A program made the position numbers and the translations under genes. From Tomocerus qinae (taxonomy: Eukaryota; Arthropoda; Collembola; Entomobryomorpha; Tomoceridae): 64,000 bases of DNA. The stretch spans positions 34,584,201-34,648,200 of the forward strand of contig CM034548.1 in assembly GCA_020055645.1 (NCBI GenBank), in the 5' to 3' direction. Below, in pieces: positions 50,344 to 60,562 of the stretch. The first letter of the stretch is position 1. Every line of letters begins with the position of its first letter. The notes under the pieces are model-generated. The model searched no databases. It was not told the DNA's origin and worked only from the letters and a program-made list of their open reading frames with translations.

Positions 50344-53300
50344 TTATCGACGCCAGCTTCTTTCATCCTCGTCATCCTCCTCCTCGTCGTACTGCAAAAG
50401 TATTTCGTTTGCTAGCATATCCCCGAGCTGAAATAGAATTAGAGTATATTTAGTACTTATATCAAAATAGACAGTTCTCATGTGCACTCAGTGCACTCTT
50501 TAAACACACCAGTTTGTAAAAATTAATGGCAACTTTTATTCGGATACAAAAATTAGAATAATGTACCTCGTCATCATCCAAGGACCCTGCATTATCATTT
50601 TCCTCAGTGTGAGAAATTTCTCCATTAGAAGGGCTGTTTGAATTCTGCTTATCAGAACTATCTAAACTATCATTAGCAACCCACTGTATGTTAAGGGTCA
50701 AATCTCCAAAGTTGACGCCATTGGATTTTGCTATTTCAGCCATTACTCGAGAACCATAGCTAATTGTCATACTTGGAGTCTTCATGTCTGTCTCGTAAAA
50801 CTCGATGGATCCATATTGCTAAAATAATAAAAACAAAGAAACCATGACTGCATTGCAAATTTATATTTCATATACATAAAAATAAGAATATTACTGCAAA
50901 GTGTGTGAGAAGATCTGTTAGCCGAACAGGTGGAAATCCTGTAATTAAGATTTTGGTGGGACGGCGATCAACTGTTCGTAAAGACCGCATTCTTCCTCTA
51001 CCCCGTCTGCAAATAAATAGAAAGTTAGTGCATGACTCATTATTAACAAAAATTAAAACATTTATCAGCAACAATTACAAAGCACTAATGTTTTGTTCAA
51101 TAACCAGTTAAGTGACTAGTTAGAATAATTTGAAAATGCCTACAATGTAAAATGTTTGAGGTTAAAAATGAAATCTTACATCACACGACCCCGAGATACA
51201 AATCCTCTTGAAGCACCTCTAAATGACCCTCGACCTCGAGGAATTATACCCATAGATTGAGCCTGTACCCGCAGTTCTGTTACTTTTTTCTGAAGAGCGA
51301 TAGTATCTCCACCTTCCTGTTCCTTATTATATAAATCTAGTTCAGCGTCCAAGATTTCACGCTGAGTTTGAATCAACTGCAACAAAAATTTAAAACCATA
51401 ATAATAAATATAAATTCACTTTATTTCACTTAAAATCTAGTTTCGTTAACTTGAGTTTGAATATTATGTACCTCCTCTCTGCTTTTTGTTACAGGTTGAT
51501 TTAACATTTGGGCTTTTGATGAGTCCTCGAGATCTTTCTTAATAGTCTCTATACTCTCTTGCAACGATTTGATCAGAGACATTAATTTTTCGCGTTCGTC
51601 CGGTTTCATTTGAGTTTTATTAGTTTCCAACTTAGCTATTAACTTCTTTTGTTGTTCGATCTGCTCCTTCATCATATCTTGTTTTCGTTTCCGTAAATCA
51701 CACATTAACTTAAGAGTCTCTTTTTTCTTTTCTTCTTGCATTCGCTTACGACTTTCTTGGGCCGCTAGCATCTCCTGACTTTTCTTTATGGCTTCAACGG
51801 CCTTCACAAAGTCAAATATTGAAAACGTTCAACTCATTTATAATTTGAAATCATATTCAGTATTTTAAAATAATTACACTACATACCTGGACTTTATCCT
51901 GGGCAACTTCTGCTTGTTTTTTAAGAAGTGATGGGGTATACACAGTTTTAGTTAGATTGCTGCCGGATACTAAAACTTTTTCTTGCTCGACTTTTTCTGG
52001 TTCTTCGGTGGACCCAAGACGATCTTTCAATGGAACTCGAGGAGTGCCCCCTTCGACTCCATCCTCGTTTTCCTGATATTAATCATACAAATTATTTATC
52101 AAAACTTTATTTGCAGTTATACAAAATACCAAGTAATCCCATCGTATAATTAGTTTTAGCGGCGGAACTTGAACAGGTATAATAATAATGTATCCCTAAT
52201 AAGCTATTAGTATTATTTTATAATAAATTGCTTAATGCAATGTAGGTCATCAATATGAATGAGAAACCCTAAGGGCCTCCAGTGGACGATAACACATTTT
52301 TAACCACTTTAGTAAAAAAGCTAACAACAGTAAATACTTTTATTTTGACAATAACTTTTCCCCTGGTAATAATCATGGAAACGCTCACCAAGAAGGCAAA
52401 TAGTTCAATACATATTCAAGCACATATAATATTATCTCATGAGTAAATTTACCTTCTCTTTATTGTGCCAGAATACTCGGATGAATCTATTGTTAAGTAC
52501 GGCTTCAGTGCATCGGTAGGCAGCTTGAGCTTCCATTGGGCTTGAGAAAGTTATTAGGGCTGCCTCTGGGTCGTTTTCGAAGTTTATTTGAATGTTGACA
52601 ATTTTTCCGAAACGAATGAAATGACTATTCAGTTCCATAATTGTGTTTTGTTCTCGGGGAACTTTTTTAACTTCCAGAGAACAATTGGCAAAATTTCGAG
52701 CAGGCTTCGCCCCAAGACGACCGTGATCGAATCCACCTCGTCCACGTCCTCTAGGTGCATGGAGAAGTCCTCTAATAATTGGCTGATGCATTTGGTGAGG
52801 GCCTCGCATATCTAAGACCATTGGGTTTGCTGATGGGACCCCCATAACTGGAACACTGATTAATTCCCGCTGATGAGGAATTGGAAATGGGCCCATCGGA
52901 CGCTGTAATAATCCTGGACGACACCTTGGACCTTTCATATGCAATCAAATATACAATTGTTGTTAATACTTTGAAAGTATTTCTAGCTAATTTAAATTAC
53001 AATTTTTTCTTACCCATATGGCGAGGTCTAAACGGAGGCTGGCCAGTTGACCAACCGATTCCTGGTTCTACAGCTGGATTGTCGGGATAATACTCTCCTA
53101 TGACACATCATCAAAAATATTTTACTACAATATGGCTGTTACAGTTGAAAAAGATCGATATTTAATTGTTCAAGTAAAACAAAATTGTCAATTGCAAGAA
53201 AGTTGAAGTGTCATATACTTTTAGTTATTGACATATGAAATATAAAATGCTAACCCATTAAAGGAACAGCCGGGCGCATTATTTGTGGAGGCCCTGAGAA

Positions 53301-56300
53301 AATTGGCTGAGACGGCAGATTTTGGCTAAACTCGGCAGCCTGACGATGGATATGAGCCGGAACTATTATATCTTCCAGGACAAGGGGATCCTGCCCGTGG
53401 TCATAAGGACATAGTTCACCTCGCATGCACAAACCACGCTCTGTATCAGAAAAATGGAATCATTAGACAAGGCTGATTATTCTTTGAAGTCCATGTTATT
53501 TAGAAAACTTACCGTCAAAATCCCGGCATCTATTCCCAACGTTCATAGGCGTACTTTGCAAGGCGGTCGCATAACCTACTTCTAAAACAAACGAATATTA
53601 TTTAGATAAAAATATTAAAGCAAGTGCTTTCGTTAAAACTATCGAAAATAAATATTTGAATTCTTACTATCGCTTTGGTCATTAACCCCCGGTCGCACAA
53701 CGACGCTTGGCAACATCGGTTTTTCGGGTTCAGTAGCGGCTTCTTCTTCTATACTAACTGGTATAGGCAACAACGGATCCTTTTTATCCAACTTCTCTCT
53801 CAACGGGCTCCTTGACCGGTTACGGTTTTGCGATCTGGAGCGCGATGCTGAACGTGATCGACTATGATAAGCCCTTCGATATCGCGGCGGGGTTCGACTT
53901 CTTGCTCGCGGGGATGCTGAGCGGTTTCTGGCAGGGGAACGAGACCTTCTGTAACATTAAATACAAAAATGATTAGCAAACATCCAACCAAATTACTTTG
54001 AACCTCAATTACATCATTATTGACCTACTTACATTATTTACTTAATCTAGAACTTATAATACTTAACCTATGCAATGTCAAAGAAATATTCTTATTTGGG
54101 GATTGTTTTAATAACTTCCAGAAAATCATCAGAAATAATAGGAACAAGCTATTTAATGTATTTTACATTAGCATTAGCTACCAAAAATATCACTCAAAAA
54201 TCAAATTCCATGTTTTAGTGGTTGGTATGGTACATAAATTCATGTTATATTTATGTACGATTTACATTTTACTAATGTATATAACCCACCGACTGTAACT
54301 TGTGGAAGGTTCGTTATTGTTTCGAGACCGTCTGCCTGAGTAATCTTGACGAAGAGTTCGATAGTCCGATTCAGACGAACTGGTACTAGATTTGAACCGA
54401 ACATTTTTTTTAGGAGGGTCAGGAGGGACAAGAGCATATTTCTTTTTCCTTTTTTTTCTTTTTTTGGCTGCTTCCATTTGCTCGCGTCTTTCCTGCCGAG
54501 CTATGGCCAACTGAGACAAGGACTCGTCAAAATCACTCTCACATGATGTATCCACCTCGCTCCACTCATTGTTTTGGGATAGAAGAAGGCGAAAGAATCT
54601 GGCCTGACTAGCAGTCCTTCGTACGTAATCTGGAGTATGTGCAGAACCTGATGAAAATGAGGAATCCACTACCGAACCTTCTGGATATTCTCGGTCACTT
54701 TTATCAATAGCATCTCCACTCAAATCAAATAGTGAAGGTACATAAGTAATCACATCCGACGACGAACTTGATGTCGATTGGACAAAAGATTCGCTGAATG
54801 AGTATCTTGCAGTGGAATTCAATGTATTGCTCGATGAAGGATTTTCATGAGTACTCGCACCATAACTAGATGAGACTTCAGTTGAAGAAATCTGCACTAC
54901 TGAAGATGTCGTCCTAGTGGTTTCTGTTTCTGAGTCCGATTCCATTTTGATTCAGGCAATTTTAAAAAGACCGGCCAACACGCGACTTGTAGTAATTAAA
55001 TCCAAAAGAGGAGGATGGACAGACAGATGACTAAAGAAAACAGTTCAGATGTTTTTGGAAAGAAACCTTTTCAAAATTCGGAAAACCCTAGTGAATTTGA
55101 TTACTATTACTAGATAACTATTTGGATGTTCGAAATTACTATTTTTTCCCACAGGAATACTATATTTTTACTCGAAATTTTAAGAAAATTAGAAGAGAAT
55201 TATTTGACTGCCGATAATCTGGGTACAACAAAAGGAGAATGAGAGTGAAGTGAGAGCGAGAAAAGACCGACGAGTTGGTGGGGTGAGTGGGTGAAAACGG
55301 AAGACGACTAGAGATGAGAGGACTACAACAATACTAGTAGACAGCAATTAGTCACACAGTCACAGCACTCTCGGCGGGCGCAGAGACAGAGGGACTTGCA
55401 ATGCGGAAGGAAGGAAGGTTCCCCTAACCGGACACGTGTGTCCACTTCTGTGTTATGAATATGAATTATTTCTGTTAAATGATCCAATAAAAAAACCTAT
55501 TCTCATCTTTCAACCAATTTTGAATTTAGACTAAGTACACAGTAGCATGTTGTAGTACATTTAGAGCAATTATTCCGATGTCCGAGTCCAAATTTTGTAA
55601 TCAGTAACTGATTCCAGTGAATTTTGGAGTAATTCCACAAACAAGGAGAACTATTAGAGTAGTAATTACGATAATTAAGAAAAAAATTAAATTATGAAAG
55701 GGTAAAGTAAGTTATTATTAATTATTTAATTATTTTTATTTTCATTATTATTATCTGGCCATGCCGCTCTCATTTCACATTTACTCCTTGTGTGTAGGTA
55801 GGTACTAGGTATACTTCAATTCAAACCTTCTACTACTAATGAAAAACATCTACTCTTTGTTTAGATTTGATTATTGATTTAAAATAACTCAGATCAATTC
55901 TTCTGACTATCAACTATTAGATTAGGAGTGTACATTGAATAAGATGTTAGATCACCAGTTCATAGTTCAGCTTTATTCAAGTGACAGTGACAACATAGGC
56001 CCATCAATCACACAAAGTTGAAATAAGTAAGAAGGTCCAGAAATAACCAACTCTATTCACCGAGAGTCACCAGTATTCAATTATTTAGTGCAATCCAGCG
56101 TAAAAAGCTACTTGTTGAACCAATGTTGAATGTTTATTTTATGTTTTAAATCGAATTAGGTGTTCACTTTAAGAATAGTCGTTTGTTTAAAGTTTTCCAT
56201 GAAGTAAAGAATGATATTTATATTTATAATTCCTTTTCGTCCCGACATTGCAGATATAATGGTTTTTATATCTTACAGGGGAAACTACATACTTTAGTAA

Positions 56301-58300
56301 CTAGGCACAACTGGAAACTATATTTAAGATGCATCTTTATTCATGAAGTGCTATTCATCTGCTGGATATAAATAATTTCCTTTCAAGAGTGACTTTGATA
56401 AGGAGTTTTTCTTTGAAAACAAGCTAGCATATTAGGTTTCCTTTAAAATTAGATCCTCGGTCTATAGTTTCATCTTTCATGTGTTCGCTCACACATGGCC
56501 CGTGAACCACACGCGAACAACTTAGGATATTAAGTTTGTATTGCTACTGTGCTGGCACATTGATCCTTATTGAACAAAGGACATCTACTTCATAGCTTAC
56601 AAACAAGTTATAGTGGGTACCTTATCTGATCACGGCGACTTTAAGGTACACTTTCACTTCCATTATGACCTTTGATTTTATCTGTTGATTGCTTTTGTAT
56701 TGACATTGAAAAAGATAATTTGCTGTCAAAATATAGAATGAATACCTTTACAATCAATTAGTACAAATGCGTAGGTAGCCTGCCTATTTCATTTAGATGT
56801 ATTTGCTTTCTCATTTCGGAGAATTTATGTCACCGATTGTGGCTTCCCAATAGCAAAAGTTTATTTGATATTTTTAATTTTTGCAGATTTGTGAGATCCA
56901 TCTTACTACAATACTCAGCTGGAGAGTACAAATATCATGGTGGCAACACAGGACGAATACTAATATTTTTGCTGGAGGAATGAATTTGAAAATCAAGTAG
57001 CATCTGAGTCTGATTGCATTTAGTACTATTATATCAATTCGGATTGTAGTAAGTGTAAGTCAGAAATAGCTTCACAATTCTATTGTACACTCTTTAACAT
57101 TGCAAGCTTTCAATACTTGTACAATTAATAGTATGTTAAAACAATTTTACCCTTTTTATGTTTCAATTCAAATTAAATATTTGTTGGGGTTAAAACAAAT
57201 ATTTAATTACCCATTTAAATATTTAGAGCGTAATTAATTTTTAAAATTTGTTCATTAATAATGTAATATTTTTTTGTTTGGTATAGGAAGGTGAAAAGAT
57301 GACACTGACCTTCTATCCCAAATATCTCTTTCGTATCTGCGAATCGGTGGGGATAATTTTCTTCCGCGATGTCTATTTCTGTCTCTTTCTCGATCTCTAG
57401 GGCTCCTTGATCTACGATTTCTTTCCCTGGAACGAGATCGACTTCTACGGGGACTTCGAGATTTCCGCTTGTTTCTATCTTTGTCATCCTAACGTGGATA
57501 TTTAAAAAGTTAATCACTACGATTCCAAACCTTGTAATAATTAAATTATCGGAATACTTACATCCTTTCTATCTCGTCTCGCAGGACGATTTTCATCGTT
57601 TTTATTTGTGTTTAAAACTGTTGTAACAATTTCATGTGTTGGAGCAGGAGGATTTTGTGATAACGGTGTAGACGGGACTATATCAGCAGCACTGTTATTG
57701 AGACCACTCTGAAGAGAAGAAGTGACTGTAAGCTGCAATTCATCTTCATTTTCTGAATTCATTGCTAAGTCTTCTGATATTTCATTATGTGACATATACT
57801 TTTTTGAGTTCAAAGTTTGAAAGAGAAGTTCAACAAAGCCTTTTGTTTCTGTAAGTACATTTTTAAAATTTAATAAAATTTAACACAAAAATATTAACTT
57901 ATCAATAATAATTATATTTTTACCTTGCTGTAAGAAAACATCTAATTGATCAATCATACTCTGTCTTAACTCCTTTTCAGGTTTATCTTTTTTAATTAAT
58001 GCTAGCACATATTTAGCCAATGCTGAGGGATCGGCATCACACCTGTTAAATAAATTGAGAGTATTTATATTATTATTTTGTTTGGCGAGGAAGAAATAAT
58101 CCTCAACAGTTGACACCTGTGTAGATAATGAGCAATATGTTATTTGTTAAGTCAAAAGTTATAACAGATGGTGAAAAGAAAAGTAAATAGAAAGTTGCTT
58201 ACAATGGTTTTAAAACTGAAGTTAGCCATTTTCGTAAATTTTCAGTACTGTCGACCTGTACTCCTGTAGGGGGCACAGTTGCCCCTGGTTTCTTAGACAT
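50344..58300 (-). CDS. swm: RBM26/RBM27-family nuclear RNA-binding protein
   Basis: Homologue of vertebrate RBM26/27 and fly second mitotic wave missing; family members act in nuclear poly(A) RNA surveillance with the MTR4-ZFC3H1 exosome adaptor. Fifteen exons: 58203-58300, 57924-58042, 57562-57848, 57310-57488, 53668-53948, 53513-53581, 53255-53440, 53014-53097, 52453-52931, 51887-52072, 51472-51801, 51180-51376, 50895-51006, 50567-50818, 50344-50427. The sum is 2943 nt, 980 residues, all phases matching. Order: PWI-like fold (about 15-90, with CDADPSALAKYVLALIKKDK and QLDVFLQQ); RS-rich region (170-300); CX8CX5CX3H zinc finger (about 337-357); Pro/Arg/Gly-rich linker; RRM1 (about 518-590); coiled coil (about 650-770); RGG-type region (about 810-840); RRM2 (about 848-920); acidic tail ending DEDERSWRR, a family hallmark. 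The start ATG at 58300 gives MSKKPGATVPP. Length is close to human RBM26. Confidence 0.97.
54290..54945 (-). CDS. swm: Alternative serine-rich first coding exon of swm
   Basis: It lies inside intron 4 of swm. ATG at 54945 has an excellent context (ATCAAAATGG) and an in-frame TGA two codons before. The frame runs 218 codons to a donor, AGTCG/gtgggt, at 54290. It leaves phase 2, exactly like canonical exon 4, so it joins in frame to the exon at 53948. The resulting protein would be 971 residues (2916 nt) without the PWI-like domain but with zinc finger and both RRMs. Residues 1-110 are Ser/Thr/acidic. Residues 148-169 are charged, ending in KKRKKRKKK (nuclear-localisation-like). KNVRF (180-184) fits the RVxF docking motif for protein phosphatase 1. 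Without splicing, the frame stops at 54262. I do not recognise the segment as a family. It might instead be an independent gene nested in the intron. Confidence 0.7.
54946..55440 (-). promoter_or_regulatory. Internal swm promoter and ATG-free leader
   Basis: On the minus strand no ATG occurs between about 55502 and the start codon at 54945. This stretch includes a locally GC- and CT-rich patch (55240-55440) unlike the AT-rich intron around it. An E-box, CACGTG (55433-55438), lies inside a near-palindromic GGACAC/GTGTCC context at its upstream edge. No TATA box is evident. This is the layout of an alternative promoter with an untranslated leader. Confidence 0.55.
55441..57309 (-). other. Distal part of swm intron 4
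   Basis: AT-rich intronic DNA from the canonical donor AGAAG/gtcagt (57309) to the internal promoter. No coding sequence was recognised. Confidence 0.6.
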
Positions 58301-59124
58301 TTTAAAATCTTAAAATGATATTAGATCGTTGATTTGTATTCACAGAAGATAATTTCTAAAAAGAGCGGATAAACAATATGTGATAAGATAGCGAAGCACA
58401 AGTTTATAAAATAAATCCTTTTGGCTCAATTATTTGCAAAGGAGCGTTTGAAAACTATTCCTAACCTACTAAGGCCTAAGTAATTGTTTTTTTACATTGG
58501 CATAGACACTGATATGAATTAATGTACAATATTGTCACTTTTTAGGATCTTTCAAAGTGGGCTAGTTCTCTTCACGATCAACGTCCCGATTCAATACTTC
58601 AGATTGATAGTTTACTATCAAGTGCACACAACACACACATAACTGGTTGTGGTCTGATTAGGTCACTTAACAACATACAACTCAACAACATCAACTTACA
58701 ACAAATTTTGTTCTCATCTTGCCCAATACCGTAAATCAACATGTAGTAATATCATTTTTTTGTTTAGATGAAGTGTATAAAAGGGTTATTGGAGAGAAAG
58801 AGAGAGAGTTAAGATTAACAGCCTAAGGCTTCAGAATTTTAAACAATCAACAATACACACGAAAGTTGCAGCTATGACATAAAGTTGTGGCTCATTTAAA
58901 GAAAACCGGAGTCCTTCGATGTGTCCAATGAATCGGCCATATTTGTATTAATTTAATCACTCTAGATCTGAAGCAAGCAGCTTACTGAACTCTCTTACCA
59001 TTCACTGCATAGAGAATATCGTTGCAGTTTGGCGAGAGGTTTGTTCGCGTAGGGAAAATTCGAGGTCGCAGGCCGGTGGTGGTCTTGTGGGTTGGAGATT
59101 AACTTTGTAGAACATGTGATGAAG
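58301..59124. promoter_or_regulatory. swm 5' region, possibly bidirectional promoter
   Basis: There is no ATG on the minus strand for about 195 nt above the swm start. The 58.94-59.12 kb part is less AT-rich. On the plus strand it ends in a good donor, GATGAAG/gtaaga (after 59124). This suggests divergent transcription of swm (minus) and an unidentified plus-strand transcript. Confidence 0.35.
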
Positions 59125-59223
59125 GTAAGAACGCTCCTCAAGACTATCCCCGCTAACAAATCTTATGCACTTTTTCGATTAATTGCCTAAATTTAACTGC
59201 CTGTGTGAGTTTTCTTATTTATT

Positions 59224-59532
59224 ATGTCTCTGTCTTCCACAGGTTCCTCTCCGTCGCTTCTGAAGATTCTCTCATCTCCAGCAGTGTCTCTCTTTCAAGG
59301 TTCCCTCACAGCTCTCCAGAAGCTCAACTCTTTTGCCGAACAGAAGAAGCTCTCCAACGTCGAAAACCCAACGGAAAAGTACTGCCAGTCTATAATAACG
59401 TTTTATATACTACTGCACATTATAAACTTCTATAGAGACAGACAGACAGCTGCTTCTTCGGAAGAGACGTCACAACCGATGGCATTCGCTACGGTGCAAA
59501 ATAATCACTCACATCGACAAAAGCCAGTCTAA
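59224..59532 (+). CDS. Putative small protein divergent from swm
   Basis: An ATG at 59224 opens 102 codons. Residues 5-50 read like protein, with an amphipathic stretch SLLKILSSPAVSLFQGSLTA followed by LQKLNSFAEQKKLSNVENPTEK. After that the composition becomes less convincing; a donor, GAAAA/gtactg, near 59381 may end the exon. An AG acceptor (59241-59242) lies just inside the frame. Splicing to the exon ending at 59124 would remove this ATG and leave no start in this frame. The family is not recognised. Confidence 0.25.
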   Translation: MSLSSTGSSPSLLKILSSPAVSLFQGSLTALQKLNSFAEQKKLSNVENPTEKYCQSIITFYILLHIINFYRDRQTAASSEETSQPMAFATVQNNHSHRQKPV

Positions 59533-59539
59533 ATGTGTA

Positions 59540-60297
59540 GCTGAATGACTATGTAGTTGCTATATGCAATCGCTCAGAGCTCGTAAAAACTTTCCACTCC
59601 AGAATAATATTTGGACGAATCCTTTCGACGAAGTAGTTTATATCTCTCAATCACTTAGCCATTTGTCTCGGGAAACAATCACTAGATCAGTTTATGATGT
59701 TTTCTAGAATGAATTTCTGTTGCGTAATCACTATATGAATAAATTGAGAAAAGACGAAAAGGGATTTGGTAGGGTTTCAACGCGTTTTAGCCGTTTATTA
59801 ATGTTTCTCATTTTATTGAACTTTTACATGTTGTAGGTCGTAGATAGTAACGAATAAATATTGTAATATGTAGTTTTATATTGAATCACAAAAGCAAATA
59901 TGTCGAAACATAATGCAGCTAAGTATATTTCTATTTATTGACAAGTAATATAAATATCTGAGTTGCCCTGCAGCAAAGAATTATGGAGCAGGGAAGGGTT
60001 GAGTTTAGTCTAGAGACACTATTGTTTGTATTGTACACTAACCCTTACGGTAGTACTTTACATTACAATACATAAGGTAGAAAACTCTCGTAGATTCATA
60101 GATTGCCTGTTTTGTATTAGTTAGTAATGTGTATGTATGTAGTATGTATTTATGTATGTATGATTGTACCTATCTATAGTACTTTACTTACAATTAGTAG
60201 TTTTAGTTTGTTTATAAGACAACAGTTCTCCATTTGTTTCTGTTAGTTTTGCAACAAAATGATATTATTTTACCTTCACAGAGCTACGAGGCAAGTC
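59540..60297. other. Intergenic DNA and probable TRPC 3' UTR
   Basis: AT-rich, with a TATG/TATT simple-repeat patch at about 60130-60166. No gene was recognised. Confidence 0.5.
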
Positions 60298-60327
60298 GGA
60301 GGAGGTGAAACGGTCCCCGCCTCCTCC
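60298..60327 (-). other. GC-rich hairpin in the TRPC 3' UTR region
   Basis: GGAGGAGGTG (60298-60307) pairs with CGCCTCCTCC (60318-60327), one G.U and nine Watson-Crick pairs, around a 10-nt loop. It lies about 235 nt past the channel stop codon, just beyond the AATAAA at 60356. It stands out against AT-rich flanks. Confidence 0.6.
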
Positions 60328-60355
60328 TTATCTAAGAACTAGGACTGCCTTATCT

Positions 60356-60361
60356 TTTATT
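60356..60361 (-). terminator. Candidate poly(A) signal of the TRPC gene
   Basis: AATAAA on the minus strand about 200 nt downstream of the TRPC stop codon. Confidence 0.4.
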
Positions 60362-60562
60362 AGAGTCGTGAGCTAAGTAACTATCCCGTACAATTACAGT
60401 CTACGTTCATTCATTTCAGATATAATGACGATGTAGATATATTCTGCAGATATAATGAAGGTTGAATTATTCAATATAATCCCTTGGTTTCTTTGGTAGA
60501 ACAAGATAATTGAAAGAGAAACAAAGTTATCTTATACGATAGGGAAACAATGTTTGAAAATT

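Noticed and set aside
53800-53991. 63-codon ORF in the swm RS region
   Set aside because: Wrong frame. The correct frame in this exon encodes RS/RP-rich sequence that continues the swm protein.
57215-57517. 100-codon ORF over swm exon 4
   Set aside because: A shadow frame. The true frame gives the Arg-Ser repeats and ends at the donor 57310.
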